Position numbers and translations under genes: made by a program. Below, one piece after another: positions 55,327 through 64,000 of a stretch of 64,000 nt of DNA. Each line of letters starts with the position of its first letter. Position 1 is the first letter of the stretch. The notes under the pieces are model-generated. The model did not search any database, had not been told where the DNA came from, and saw only the letters and a program-made list of their open reading frames with translations. Source of the DNA: an uncultured Bacteroides sp. (GTDB lineage: Bacteria; Bacteroidota; Bacteroidia; Bacteroidales; Bacteroidaceae); NCBI GenBank assembly GCA_947074205.1, contig CAMTOQ010000004.1:1-64000 (forward strand). Reading direction: 5' to 3'.

Positions 55327-56313
55327 CTATATTGTCCAATCAATACACTCTTTTCCACCCGACAGGGCTGCGTAATAAGAGAATACTGTAGGATAAATTT
55401 CTGCTGTCATCACTCGTATTACCAAGGCTGCTCTACCCATTTCGTAGAAGTCTACGAAAGTCTTTAAAACTACATCATCTGTACTACTAAAGGAAATATG
55501 GCCTATCTCGCCATCAAGAACCACACAGTGTGGAAGTTCCTCTCTAACTCTAGTGAGGAACATGGAGCTGTCTGAAAAAACTACAATTTTCTTATTGGAA
55601 TACTGTCTCTGTATATCGGTTATTCCTTTTAGACATTTCTTTATGAGTTCCTCTTTCTGATCTTGAGATAAGAAGTTAAATTGATTCTCTTCAAACTGCT
55701 CCAATGCATTTACAAATCGTAAATGCACAGCCACATAGCTATTTGGAGTCAGCGATATAGAGTCAAGTGCTTTTTGTAATAATTCCGTTGGTTGAAAGAG
55801 CTGTCGATACAACTCGCCCCATAGCATCTTATAATCTCCTATCTTATTTGTTTCCAGAATATCATAGCCAATATAGTTGTACACATGGTATTGACGAATA
55901 GATTTGTCTAATTTAGGAACCTTTCCGCCACCATTATAGGCTAAGATACGAGAGTTTTTTAAGCTATAGCTCAATTCATCTAGTTCTGCATAGTGCGTAC
56001 TTCCTACATAGTTCTCCAAATGGAAAGGGTGCTTAAAGATAATCTTAAAATCAAAACCGTTCTGCTGGGCGATATAGTAAGTACCAACAATTGCCTTTAG
56101 CCGATCGGCGAGGCCGGGATGCGAAATATTCGGGTCTATTATAAAATAGATTGTATTGCCTTGTACACTCTTATCCAATGTCCAATGGTACTGACGTCGG
56201 TAATACTTTATGCCACGACACCAATAGCGGCAATCATTCACACTTGTCTGACAATACTTCTTATAATATTTATTAGTGCGTAGGAAGCACTTTAGCTTTT
56301 CAATTATAATCAT
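55327..56313 (-). CDS. Glycosyltransferase-like protein, possibly fucosyltransferase superfamily
   Basis: A 328-residue protein with GLADRLKAIVGTYYIAQ (about 67-83), similar to the G-x-x-N/D-R-L start of GT11/GT23/GT37-type enzymes, and VAVHLRFVN (about 193-201) resembling their H-x-R nucleotide-sugar motif; KIVVFSDSSMFL follows as the usual third block. No signal peptide. The likely role is transfer of a deoxy-sugar to the exopolysaccharide unit. The similarity is distant and the donor is unknown. Confidence 0.55.
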   Translation of the reverse strand: MIIIEKLKCFLRTNKYYKKYCQTSVNDCRYWCRGIKYYRRQYHWTLDKSVQGNTIYFIIDPNISHPGLADRLKAIVGTYYIAQQNGFDFKIIFKHPFHLENYVGSTHYAELDELSYSLKNSRILAYNGGGKVPKLDKSIRQYHVYNYIGYDILETNKIGDYKMLWGELYRQLFQPTELLQKALDSISLTPNSYVAVHLRFVNALEQFEENQFNFLSQDQKEELIKKCLKGITDIQRQYSNKKIVVFSDSSMFLTRVREELPHCVVLDGEIGHISFSSTDDVVLKTFVDFYEMGRAALVIRVMTAEIYPTVFSYYAALSGGKECIDWTI

Positions 56314-56335
56314 AGTCTGATTTCTGTAAGTTACA

Positions 56336-57526
56336 TTAATCTCTGCTATAAGCAGTCATTATCTTCTTATAATAGGTCTCTTCAGAAAATCGTTCTAAAG
56401 ATTGAGAGGACAATAAATCGTTATTAATATCCTTAGCAAAGAGAGAAGAAACTCTATTGTGGAAATCTACTTCATCGCCAACATTAAAAATTTCACTATA
56501 CTCATCAGTAAGTAACTCTGGTATTCCACCAATATTTGCACCTAGAACAGGTGTACCGCAACATAATGATTCAATGACACTCAGCGGATTATTATCATAG
56601 CAAATGGAAGGAATAACCATGAATTTTGAACGTTTTACCAACTCTACCACACCATGGCTATCCAGATGACCTAAGAATATTATAGACGAAGATTCATACT
56701 TCTTCCTTAGCTCCGCCTCCAAAGGCCCCGTACCTGCAACATACAGTTTATAAGGCAGCTTATTTGCCATTTCTAGCAATTGACGAATACCTTTTTCTGT
56801 AGACAGTCGACCAATATAGCAATAAGCATTCTCCTTATCTACTTTAACCGACTGGATTTGCGAAACTTTATTATCAACTATAAAGTTACAGATAGTTTTC
56901 ATTTTAACGATAGGAAAACCTCCCTTTGACATTATCTTCTGCATAAAAGCACTAGGGCAAACAAAGCAATCGGTCCAACTTGAAAGCTTATCTTTACTCC
57001 ACAATACAGCTTCCATCCATGCCAACCCGCTTGCAAGAAGATTGTTTTTCATACATTTCTTCTTCAGAACAGGTAACTTGTTGTCAAAGCACTCTTCGCA
57101 AACTTTATCGTTATATAGACAAGAATAAGAGGGGCAAATTAATTTATAGTCGTGTAAGGTCCATACCACCCTCACCCCTCTTCTATGGGCTATTTGGGCA
57201 AGTACCGGCGAAAGATAAGAGTGAATATTATGGAGGTGAACTACGTCGGGCTGAAAATCGTCTAGCAGACGATTAAAAGACTCTTCGGCTCCTTTACCAA
57301 ATAGAAGGCGATTGGCTGCAGCGATTTTGTTAAACACTCCGCCACCGCTAAATGAGACTTCTTTAGGGAAGTATACCTGCTCGGGATAACTGATATTTTC
57401 AGGAAAGTCCATCGCGAAAAAAGACACAGTATGTCCCTTGCGTTCGAGCAATCTACGCAACTCTAAGGCACATATACAGTCGCCACCACGAGGATATATA
57501 AATTTATTAGCTATTATTATTTTCAT
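56336..57526 (-). CDS. GT4-family glycosyltransferase
   Basis: A 396-residue GT-B enzyme. The N-terminal domain starts MKIIIANKFIYPRGGDCICALEL; the C-terminal domain has YIGRLSTEKGIRQLLEM and SVIESLCCGTPVLGANIGGIPEL, the E-x7-E-type donor site of GT4. A cysteine-rich insert (CPSYSCLYNDKVCEECFDN, about 150-168) is common in capsule GT4s. The start at 57526 lies within the flippase gene end, a 20-nt overlap. Donor and acceptor are unknown. Confidence 0.9.
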   Translation of the reverse strand: MKIIIANKFIYPRGGDCICALELRRLLERKGHTVSFFAMDFPENISYPEQVYFPKEVSFSGGGVFNKIAAANRLLFGKGAEESFNRLLDDFQPDVVHLHNIHSYLSPVLAQIAHRRGVRVVWTLHDYKLICPSYSCLYNDKVCEECFDNKLPVLKKKCMKNNLLASGLAWMEAVLWSKDKLSSWTDCFVCPSAFMQKIMSKGGFPIVKMKTICNFIVDNKVSQIQSVKVDKENAYCYIGRLSTEKGIRQLLEMANKLPYKLYVAGTGPLEAELRKKYESSSIIFLGHLDSHGVVELVKRSKFMVIPSICYDNNPLSVIESLCCGTPVLGANIGGIPELLTDEYSEIFNVGDEVDFHNRVSSLFAKDINNDLLSSQSLERFSEETYYKKIMTAYSRD

Positions 57527-58826
57527 AAGGTAAATTTTGCTTAGTGTTGTCGTATTTATATATGAAATACCACAATTCAAGAGCTGTTATCGTTTCAGCT
57601 ATTACAAATGCTATTGCATAACCAGTAATTACGAAATCGCGAATTAAAAAGAAATAGACTATACAAGAAATTATATTAGCCGATACCATCACATATATAT
57701 AACGCTTAATCTTTTGCTTGGTAAAATACAGCTTAGCCCATACCTGCCCAAAGCTCATAAATGGAAGTGATATTATACAAATGGCCAACACTATTATAAT
57801 CTGCTGAATCGCATCTTCGGGAAGTTTTCCTAGACCATACAGAATAGTGACTAAAGGAACCCTCAATAACAATACGCCAATAGCTATAACCGAAGCTATC
57901 GCAAAGACATAATACGAAACCTTCTTAGTCAACTTATTTAATTCCTCAACTTTATTCTGTGCATTGAGCTCGTTCAATTTCACCTGCATTACTATTGAGA
58001 GCTGTTGAAGCAATGCAAATGGCGCCTGAACTAGCTTAGCGGCATAGTTGACGATGGTCACCGACCCCACTTGAAATTGCGACAGTAAATAAAAAGGGAA
58101 TGTGCTGATAAAAATCACCAAACACTGATTCAGTAGCAATCCTCCCATGGTATTGTAAGTAGCACGTAATAACTTAAAATCGAATACAAAGAAACGCCAC
58201 TTAGTGATTCGTTTTAAACAACATACAAATATAACCATTGCCACAAGCTCCAATGCTACGGCACCAATCATCATAGAGAAGCCACCAAAAGTCTGATACA
58301 GAAATATTGTAGCCACAATGATTGCGGTATTCAATGAGACATTCAGCCAAACGGGTGCTGTGAAATACTTATAAGAAACCAAGATCTCAGCAAATACCGA
58401 GTTGAGAGCTATCAAGAATGTTACAGGCAGAAATAAATAGTAAATGGGGAGATTGACAGCTATTTCCAAAGCGTCAAAACGAGTTATTATATTCATGAAA
58501 GGTTGTGCCAATAGTCCTAATACAATCAGCAGGAGGAAGCCAACACAAAAAACAAGTAAAAGAAATGAATTCAGAAACTGCATCTCTTTCAAAGCACCTT
58601 GATTGGTTCTAAACTCCATCGAACGGGGAACCAAAATAGAAGATGTCACCATTTGAATCATACCACCAACTAAAAATGCTAGATTGATAAGATAGAAATA
58701 GATATCTGTAGTGGTATTTATGCCACAATAGTAGGCTATACAGAGTTGCTGAGCGAAAGCAATAACTTTAGCTACAAAGCTCAAACCTGAGGAGTAGAGA
58801 GCACCTTTCTTATAACTTTTTGCCAT
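57507..58826 (-). CDS. Oligosaccharide flippase (Wzx/MurJ-like)
   Basis: A 439-residue membrane protein with about 12-14 helices in the MOP superfamily (KKGALYSSGLSFVAKVIAFAQQLCIAYY start; helix pairs split by short loops). It would move lipid-linked repeat units to the outer face of the inner membrane. It overlaps the polymerase gene by 17 nt and the GT4 gene by 20 nt, suggesting tight translational coupling. Confidence 0.85.
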   Translation of the reverse strand: MAKSYKKGALYSSGLSFVAKVIAFAQQLCIAYYCGINTTTDIYFYLINLAFLVGGMIQMVTSSILVPRSMEFRTNQGALKEMQFLNSFLLLVFCVGFLLLIVLGLLAQPFMNIITRFDALEIAVNLPIYYLFLPVTFLIALNSVFAEILVSYKYFTAPVWLNVSLNTAIIVATIFLYQTFGGFSMMIGAVALELVAMVIFVCCLKRITKWRFFVFDFKLLRATYNTMGGLLLNQCLVIFISTFPFYLLSQFQVGSVTIVNYAAKLVQAPFALLQQLSIVMQVKLNELNAQNKVEELNKLTKKVSYYVFAIASVIAIGVLLLRVPLVTILYGLGKLPEDAIQQIIIVLAICIISLPFMSFGQVWAKLYFTKQKIKRYIYVMVSANIISCIVYFFLIRDFVITGYAIAFVIAETITALELWYFIYKYDNTKQNLPYENNNS

Positions 58827-59994
58827 ATTTGTAAGGAGGTAAAATCATACCTAAAAGTATTAATATAAAAAGCCCTCTATTGTGCGTAAAGGTAGCATCG
58901 GCAACACCTTCAATTAAAAAGAATATAAATATGGATATAATCAAAAAGAAGTCTCGTGGATTAGTTTTCTGAAGAGACATACCTTTCTTCACAATCCAAA
59001 ACCAGAACGAAAAATAAAGTACCAAACCTACTATACCAAACTGGGCTAGTTCAGGATAAAAAGCATCTGCAATAAAAGCTGGATACTCTTTGGACAATCC
59101 ATAAAGTTGATCGATATTATACTCGGCATAGGTTTTTGAATAATATTCCCCCGAAACGTATGTACCAAAAGAGGCCAACCCACTGCCAAATGGAAAATAA
59201 TCTAGGAATATCAACAAGGCAGTAACCATCATTGCTGGGCGACTCCACATCTCACGGGAATTCATGGCGCCATCAATATAGTAAATTACTATTTTTTGCC
59301 AAGTAAGGAGTAAAGCTACTACCAATACTAATAATATAGCAATAATAGTCTTTACATTAAGTTTAATCTCGCCACCGAGTTTTATAAATACTATCAATAT
59401 TAAAGCTACTCCCCAGAAACCATAAAATTTCGAGCGAGTAGAAAGCATGCCGGTAGTCAGAATCAGGATAAAGATAAGTATCTCCGTCCATGTAAATGAA
59501 CTGCAATAAAGAAAAAGTAAGGCCGACACTATAGCCGAGGTGGCCAAACGTGATGGGTGCCCAAAGAAGGTCCAAAGATTGCCTGTAAGATAAATCACTA
59601 CTATGAGGCAAGCGATTATAATACAGAGGATACAAGTAAACCTTCGCTGTTTTGTAGTTAACTGGGGCATGATGAGCCAAGCACAGAAGAATCCAATAAA
59701 AGGTTTAATCTGTATCACCATATCCTTTAGAATGGCTTGTGGCAAATTTGATTTGATAAGCAGCGAATAGACTACATAGAATAAAAAAACACCACCTACG
59801 CAAAGCAAGGGACGAAGCTCTTTCATATTCTTTCGTTCCCAAACAGTGACTCCAGCAAATAAAACTAGGAAAGCTGCCATCAACTCATCAGTAAAGTCGA
59901 ATTCGAGATAATCATAGAAGATTACCCCGAACAGATACCCAAATATCAAAAAGTAGAAGAAAAGGGTATTTTTTGAAACAACCAAATGCCGCAT
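58810..59994 (-). CDS. O-antigen-polymerase-like (Wzy) membrane protein
   Basis: 394 residues, about 10-12 helices, with a large polar loop around 245-315 (DYFPFGSGLASFGTYVSGEYYS) matching the Wzy_C/O-antigen-ligase loop. It would link repeat units into chains with the Wzz protein encoded next to it (6 nt away). Confidence 0.8.
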   Translation of the reverse strand: MRHLVVSKNTLFFYFLIFGYLFGVIFYDYLEFDFTDELMAAFLVLFAGVTVWERKNMKELRPLLCVGGVFLFYVVYSLLIKSNLPQAILKDMVIQIKPFIGFFCAWLIMPQLTTKQRRFTCILCIIIACLIVVIYLTGNLWTFFGHPSRLATSAIVSALLFLYCSSFTWTEILIFILILTTGMLSTRSKFYGFWGVALILIVFIKLGGEIKLNVKTIIAILLVLVVALLLTWQKIVIYYIDGAMNSREMWSRPAMMVTALLIFLDYFPFGSGLASFGTYVSGEYYSKTYAEYNIDQLYGLSKEYPAFIADAFYPELAQFGIVGLVLYFSFWFWIVKKGMSLQKTNPRDFFLIISIFIFFLIEGVADATFTHNRGLFILILLGMILPPYKYGKKL

Positions 59995-60000
59995 GGCGTT

Positions 60001-61554
60001 TTATCCTTTCTTATTTGATAGAGCTATTTTCACTCCAATTACAGCTGCCGAAAGCATGCATGCAATTAAAAAGGCAATAATCAGAACAACTGTGCCTTTA
60101 GGAAACACATGCTTATATGATGCATAAGGTTTGTCTACAATACGCCCCGCAATCTCATCAGGAGAGTTCACTAACTCCTTTTCTTGAAGTTTCTGCATCA
60201 AGAAGAGGTACATGGTCTCTTTCATCTTTTGCTGACGTTTCATCTCTATGAACTCGCGTTCTTGTGTAGGCAGTTGGTCTACTTGGCGACTTAATTTGGA
60301 ATCTTTAGCAACCAAAGCGTCTAAACTGATCTGCGTATTATTTCGAATACTTTGAATTGACTCAAGGAGCATTTTACGTTGCTCTCTAAGTTGAATCTCT
60401 GTAAGTTGAAGCACAGGATTGCCAGCTTCAGTCGTTTGCAGCAGACGCTGTCTATCAAGAGCTAGTTGATTATAAGCCAAAATAGCTTTATCGCCTAAAC
60501 CATCAATAATGGGAATAGCCGAATACATATTCTCAGGTTTCTGCATATAGTTGATCACATAATCAATCATACGAAGACGAGTCTCTGTTTCAAGTATCAG
60601 TCGCTCTGTCTCTTTATTGCCCATATAGGTCACCGAACCATAAGCCTCAAGATCGGGCATTTTATTTTTTTGCTTATAATTTTCTATTTTATGCTCTAGC
60701 ATAGCCAATTCCATGGTTATTGTATCCAAACGCTCACGAACAAACTGAGCATTTAGATTGGCATCATGTATCTTCACATCTTTAGAATAGACATTATAAC
60801 GTTCCATAATACCATTAAGCAACCTAAACGCACCAGGGATGTTAGAAGAGCTTGTAGTTATTTCAACAATATCAGAAATTGTTTCGGAAGGATTCACTGC
60901 TACCTCCTTAATCAACTCTTCATAGGCATATTGTAGTGGGTATAGATTGACAGTATACTTTTCGCTAGCAATAGGCGCTAACTGAGTAAACATAACACTT
61001 CCACAAGGCATATCCAAAGTAAAAGGAAAATGTAGATCTTTATGGGTTATCTTCTTAAATGATTTAGATGTTGCTGTGAGCTTAACAACCTCACCATTCT
61101 CAATCTTCATAACTATCTCAATAGGATGTTGTAAAGTATTTAAGAATTGCTGAGTGGCAACGATACCAAAAGGAAGCTCATCTAGGTTTAGAATTCTCTT
61201 TTTAAGTCTTTCACGCGTAGTGACTTCAAACTGCATATCATTGTCGGATATTACTTTAACAAGGTTGTCACGAGAAGTCATTACCATTACCTCATCTTCA
61301 ATATTAACGCCACTTGAAGCGCCACCAAGAAGTCCGCCTAGTCCTGATGATTTTAGCATTTTCATCTCAGAAAGCATGCCTTGTTTTTCGCCTAAGAGCT
61401 GAATACGAGAGGTTACGGCATATTCTTTTGGAGTAACCAAAAGAAAAACAATAGCTCCAATCAAGCACACTATACCGATTGGAACATATATCTTCCAGTA
61501 ACCAAACATCTGCTTTATCAACTCTCCAAGATGTATATTTTCGTCTTTTGTCAT
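60001..61554 (-). CDS. Wzz-type chain-length determinant
   Basis: A 517-residue inner-membrane co-polymerase: cytoplasmic start, TM1 (about 20-40), a long periplasmic part with coiled coil (about 255-330 and 395-460), the GNVR-like LPTQEREFIEMKRQQKMKE, and TM2 (about 482-505). It ends just after TM2, so there is no tyrosine-autokinase domain attached. Confidence 0.88.
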   Translation of the reverse strand: MTKDENIHLGELIKQMFGYWKIYVPIGIVCLIGAIVFLLVTPKEYAVTSRIQLLGEKQGMLSEMKMLKSSGLGGLLGGASSGVNIEDEVMVMTSRDNLVKVISDNDMQFEVTTRERLKKRILNLDELPFGIVATQQFLNTLQHPIEIVMKIENGEVVKLTATSKSFKKITHKDLHFPFTLDMPCGSVMFTQLAPIASEKYTVNLYPLQYAYEELIKEVAVNPSETISDIVEITTSSSNIPGAFRLLNGIMERYNVYSKDVKIHDANLNAQFVRERLDTITMELAMLEHKIENYKQKNKMPDLEAYGSVTYMGNKETERLILETETRLRMIDYVINYMQKPENMYSAIPIIDGLGDKAILAYNQLALDRQRLLQTTEAGNPVLQLTEIQLREQRKMLLESIQSIRNNTQISLDALVAKDSKLSRQVDQLPTQEREFIEMKRQQKMKETMYLFLMQKLQEKELVNSPDEIAGRIVDKPYASYKHVFPKGTVVLIIAFLIACMLSAAVIGVKIALSNKKG

Positions 61555-61583
61555 TGTCGTATATAAGAAAGATAAATATTAAA

Positions 61584-62384
61584 TTATTTTACCAATAAAG
61601 CAATAGCCAACGATGCTATCACCGATACCGCACTTACAATAGTGGAGGCTAAAGAGATATTAAATTGTGCACTTTGGCTGTATCGTGCATTGCCTTTGCG
61701 CGCCTTATTAGGCTCAACGTATACTACATCGTTTTGTTGTAAATAATAGTAAGGAGAGGAGAATATTTCAGAAGAGGTTAAGTCCAAACGTTGAAATTCT
61801 TTTTTACCATTAACTTCACGAATCAATAACACATTATCTCTTTGTCCTTGAATAGTCAAATCACCAGCTGCTCCAATTGCTTCTAACACAGTAACCCTTT
61901 CGCTCAATATCTTTTGCATCCCTGGTTTGGCTACTTCGCCTAATACAGATATCTTAAAGTTCTGAAGCTTTACACTTATAATTGGTGATTTAGCATAAAC
62001 CGAAATTTTTGTTTTCAAAAGTTCAGCCAACTGCATACAGGTCATCCCAGCAACGTGTATTTGTCCTAATACGGGGAATTCAATATTTCCTTCTCTATTG
62101 ACTAAATAGGTTTGAAGAGATGAGGTTGATTTTAGCGTGATCTCTTCCGATGGCTGTACAGAAACAACAGGTAGATTGAAAGCAGCTACTGCAGCTGGGT
62201 CAACACTTGAAACTACTATAGAAAGCTCATCATCTGATACTATTTTTGTTTCATAGTTATTATCGGAAGCGCTTTCAATAGCAGAAACAGAATTTATATT
62301 GGGGAAATAAGCAACTTTATCAGGAGTTTTGCATGAGGCCATTAACAGCAGCGAGGAGATAAAAAAAATGTTTCGTAAAGTCAT
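61584..62384 (-). CDS. Polysaccharide export lipoprotein (Wza-like)
   Basis: A 266-residue lipoprotein (lipobox LLMASC) with a polysaccharide-export domain (about 45-135, with DELSIVVSSVDPAAV) and an SLBB domain (about 138-225, KISVLGEVAKPGM). Shorter than Wza (about 380). The C-terminus has a hydrophobic helix (about 240-265), fitting an outer-membrane anchor. First gene of the exopolysaccharide operon. Confidence 0.9.
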   Translation of the reverse strand: MTLRNIFFISSLLLMASCKTPDKVAYFPNINSVSAIESASDNNYETKIVSDDELSIVVSSVDPAAVAAFNLPVVSVQPSEEITLKSTSSLQTYLVNREGNIEFPVLGQIHVAGMTCMQLAELLKTKISVYAKSPIISVKLQNFKISVLGEVAKPGMQKILSERVTVLEAIGAAGDLTIQGQRDNVLLIREVNGKKEFQRLDLTSSEIFSSPYYYLQQNDVVYVEPNKARKGNARYSQSAQFNISLASTIVSAVSVIASLAIALLVK

Positions 62385-62600
62385 TATTATAGTATATAAA
62401 ATTAAGTAAATAGATAAGTCGTATCCTTTTTACAACTGCAATAACGCATCTATAAAGATTTTATTATACTATTTCACACTTTTATTCAAGTTTAAAGGCT
62501 TCTATTCGCTATGCTAGCAGATAGGAAACATTGCATAGATTGCATTTGCAATTAGTGTATAACCTCAGTTTATTCTAAGCAATTCCACGAATGAACACAA

Positions 62601-62608
62601 CAAACCTA
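62601..62608 (-). promoter_or_regulatory. Possible promoter -7 element for the exopolysaccharide operon
   Basis: Minus-strand TAGGTTTG, an exact -7 match, about 210 nt of leader. No TTG at -33. The 359-nt gap 62385-62743 otherwise holds only the divergent promoter at 62707-62738. Confidence 0.3.
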
Positions 62609-62706
62609 GCGAGTCAACATTTATAACCATACGAGGATATTCTCCAAGAAAAGGCGAGTCAGGCAAAAAAAATAGCAGCTCAGAAACTAAAATATTCCAC
62701 TTTTTA

Positions 62707-62738
62707 TTGATATAAAATCATTAGAATAACTATTTTTG
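62707..62738 (+). promoter_or_regulatory. Promoter for the HU/SPOR gene
   Basis: TTG (62707-62709), 21 nt, TATTTTTG (62731-62738): close to consensus. The -7 box ends 5 nt before the ATG, so the leader would be about 2 nt. Confidence 0.6.
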
Positions 62739-62743
62739 TATTT

Positions 62744-63919
62744 ATGAAAGAATTGGCACAGCATATAGAAACTCTATTACTTGAAAACGACTGCGTAATT
62801 ATCCCCAATTTTGGAGGATTTATTGCTCACAACACCCCCGCAAAAATTGATCTTGAAACGGGACAGTTTTTGCCTCCAAGCCGCACTATTGGCTTCAATC
62901 CGCAACTGACAATAAACGATGGTTTGTTAGCTCAGTCATATATGCTACTTCACGATGCAAATTTCCCTCAAGCTTCACGCATGATTGAGAAGGAAATTAA
63001 AGAGCTATCTAGCCAACTTCACGAAGTGGGGAAAGTACTAATTCACAATATAGGCGAGCTTCGCTATACCATGGAAGGCAAATATAGTTTTGCCCCACAA
63101 AGCGCAAAGCTCAACACGACTAGTCTTTACGGACTGGAGAGTTTCAATATGAAACCTCTAAGCATGATTCGTGCTGAGAAGATTGTTACTGCCACTATTC
63201 CTAGAAAAACAGCCGAAAAAAATAAGGAGAAAGAGATTACTCTCAAGCCTTCAACTACCATACATCATCCTGGAATAGGAAAAAGTATTGCTAGATACGC
63301 TGCCGTGGCAGCCGCTGCAATCCTATTCTTCTTCGTATTGTCAAAACCCATAGAAAACAACTACTCGGTTATAGGCAATCAAGCCAATCTATTTTCCGCA
63401 GATCTTTTTGATAGCCATGCTAACAGATCGGTGACAAAATCACCTATTCTTTTACCTAGTTCGACTGCGCAAAACAAAAAGACCTCAACAGCCCTACCAA
63501 AAACATCGCAACCAATTGTAGTGAAAGAGGTGGTTGTTGCAAAAACAGAAGAGGCTAAACCTATTGCTACCGCTTCTACGATTGTTGCTGAAGCTAGCCT
63601 GCCGAAAAACAATGAGATAAGTTCTACCGCAACAGTCACTGCAAAAAACATAGTGGCGACACCTGCAGCTGCAAAACCAGCTGCTGAGATAAAGAAAAGG
63701 TTTCATGTAGTCGTTGGTTCAACCACTGAAAAGAGCAAGGCTGAGACACTGCTTAGCAAACTCAAATCTCAGAACCATAACGATGCTACAATCATTTCTA
63801 ACGGAGAAAGATTACGCATATGCATAAATTCTTATGCAACTAGAGAAGAAGCTCAAAAAGAAGTAAATACCTTGAGAGGAGGTACTACCTATAATGACGC
63901 ATGGTTGTTTGTGAAATAA
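62744..63919 (+). CDS. HU (CCDC81-like) domain protein with SPOR domain
   Basis: A 391-residue protein of three parts. Residues about 1-135 resemble the prokaryotic CCDC81-type HU repeat pair (ENDCVIIPNFGGFIAH, VGKVLIHNIGELRYT). A transmembrane helix lies at about 185-205 (AAVAAAAILFFFVLS). A Thr/Ala/Lys-rich linker leads to a SPOR domain (about 315-391, RFHVVVGSTTEKSKAETLL), which in relatives binds denuded peptidoglycan at division sites. The cytoplasmic HU-like part and periplasmic SPOR part suggest a link between nucleoid or other cytoplasmic partners and the cell wall; this is inference. Confidence 0.8.
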   Translation: MKELAQHIETLLLENDCVIIPNFGGFIAHNTPAKIDLETGQFLPPSRTIGFNPQLTINDGLLAQSYMLLHDANFPQASRMIEKEIKELSSQLHEVGKVLIHNIGELRYTMEGKYSFAPQSAKLNTTSLYGLESFNMKPLSMIRAEKIVTATIPRKTAEKNKEKEITLKPSTTIHHPGIGKSIARYAAVAAAAILFFFVLSKPIENNYSVIGNQANLFSADLFDSHANRSVTKSPILLPSSTAQNKKTSTALPKTSQPIVVKEVVVAKTEEAKPIATASTIVAEASLPKNNEISSTATVTAKNIVATPAAAKPAAEIKKRFHVVVGSTTEKSKAETLLSKLKSQNHNDATIISNGERLRICINSYATREEAQKEVNTLRGGTTYNDAWLFVK

Positions 63920-63965
63920 TCATCGCCATCAATCTTACATATAATATATTAGACCTACCTGCATT

Positions 63966-64000
63966 ATGAAGAGAGTTCGTTGCCCAAAATGTGATAAATT
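63966..64000 (+). CDS. Zinc-ribbon protein, truncated by the window edge
   Basis: ATG-started frame reading MKRVRCPKCDK at the right edge; the CPKC pair is the first half of a zinc ribbon. The frame is open to the window end and the rest is not visible. It is 46 nt after the HU/SPOR gene. Confidence 0.6.
   Translation, partial: MKRVRCPKCDK

Noticed and set aside
1..64000. Possible CRISPR arrays, insertion sequences, tRNA or rRNA genes
   Set aside because: No regularly spaced repeats, transposase-like proteins, terminal inverted repeats or recognisable tRNA/rRNA signatures were seen by eye; a covariance-model scan would be needed to exclude small RNAs.

Overview
This window reads as a chromosomal segment of a Bacteroidales gut-type anaerobe close to Bacteroides. 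The lineage signals are a SusC/SusD pair, a Nudix-type arabinose regulator, a Na+-pumping methylmalonyl-CoA decarboxylase, DUF5020 and NigD-like proteins, many lipoproteins, and Bacteroidetes promoters (TTG, about 20 nt, TAnnTTTG) with few Shine-Dalgarno sequences. I saw no insertion sequence, phage, CRISPR array, rRNA or tRNA. Starts were moved inward from the longest frame wherever a signal peptide, a conserved N-terminus or stop/start coupling argued for it.

Layout. (1) 1-527: a non-coding stretch with a leftward promoter, a cluster of CTTCTCA/TGAGAAG repeats and a terminator. (2) 528-8117, minus strand: L-arabinose catabolism (Na+/sugar symporter, Nudix regulator AraR, AraD, AraA, AraB, then a secreted aldose epimerase behind an internal terminator). 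(3) 8471-16336, plus strand: a 52-residue membrane peptide, an alpha/beta hydrolase, pheS, an MFS exporter, nth, pgk and a TPR protein. (4) 16401-19202, minus strand: maf, a KdsC-like phosphatase, a DUF2520 protein, a small membrane protein and a nitroreductase. (5) 19674-27919, plus strand: a FemAB/GNAT-like protein, a lone TonB-dependent receptor, and the methylmalonyl-CoA epimerase/decarboxylase operon that makes propionate. (6) 28173-38135: a DsbD-like protein, a Dabb protein, udk, an MltF-like transglycosylase, and a minus-strand operon NigD-like / Yip1 / smpB / metH, plus a DMP19 protein. (7) 38520-49586: a pectin utilisation locus (PL1 pectate lyase; SusC, SusD and a DUF4957/DUF5123-type surface lipoprotein). 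Between its two arms sit a small unknown membrane protein and a NifU-like / GGGtGRT gene pair of unknown function. (8) 50118-53545: a nucleobase uptake operon (two NCS2 permeases and a Tsx-like outer-membrane protein). (9) 53882-62384: a compact Wzx/Wzy-type exopolysaccharide operon. (10) 62744 to the end: an HU(CCDC81-like)/SPOR membrane protein and the start of a zinc-ribbon protein.

Pathways connect as follows. Arabinose and galacturonate chains are common parts of pectin, so the ara operon and the pectin locus fit one plant-polysaccharide lifestyle. The methylmalonyl-CoA module turns the resulting carbon flux into propionate and a Na+ gradient, which could feed the Na+/sugar symporter. 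The least understood pieces are the NifU-like/GGGtGRT pair, which has a textbook Shine-Dalgarno sequence and a near-consensus promoter; the lamin-tail/OadG fusion; the HU/SPOR protein; and two intergenic palindromic blocks that look like diverged copies of one repeat. All functional calls come from reading sequence motifs; no database search was run.
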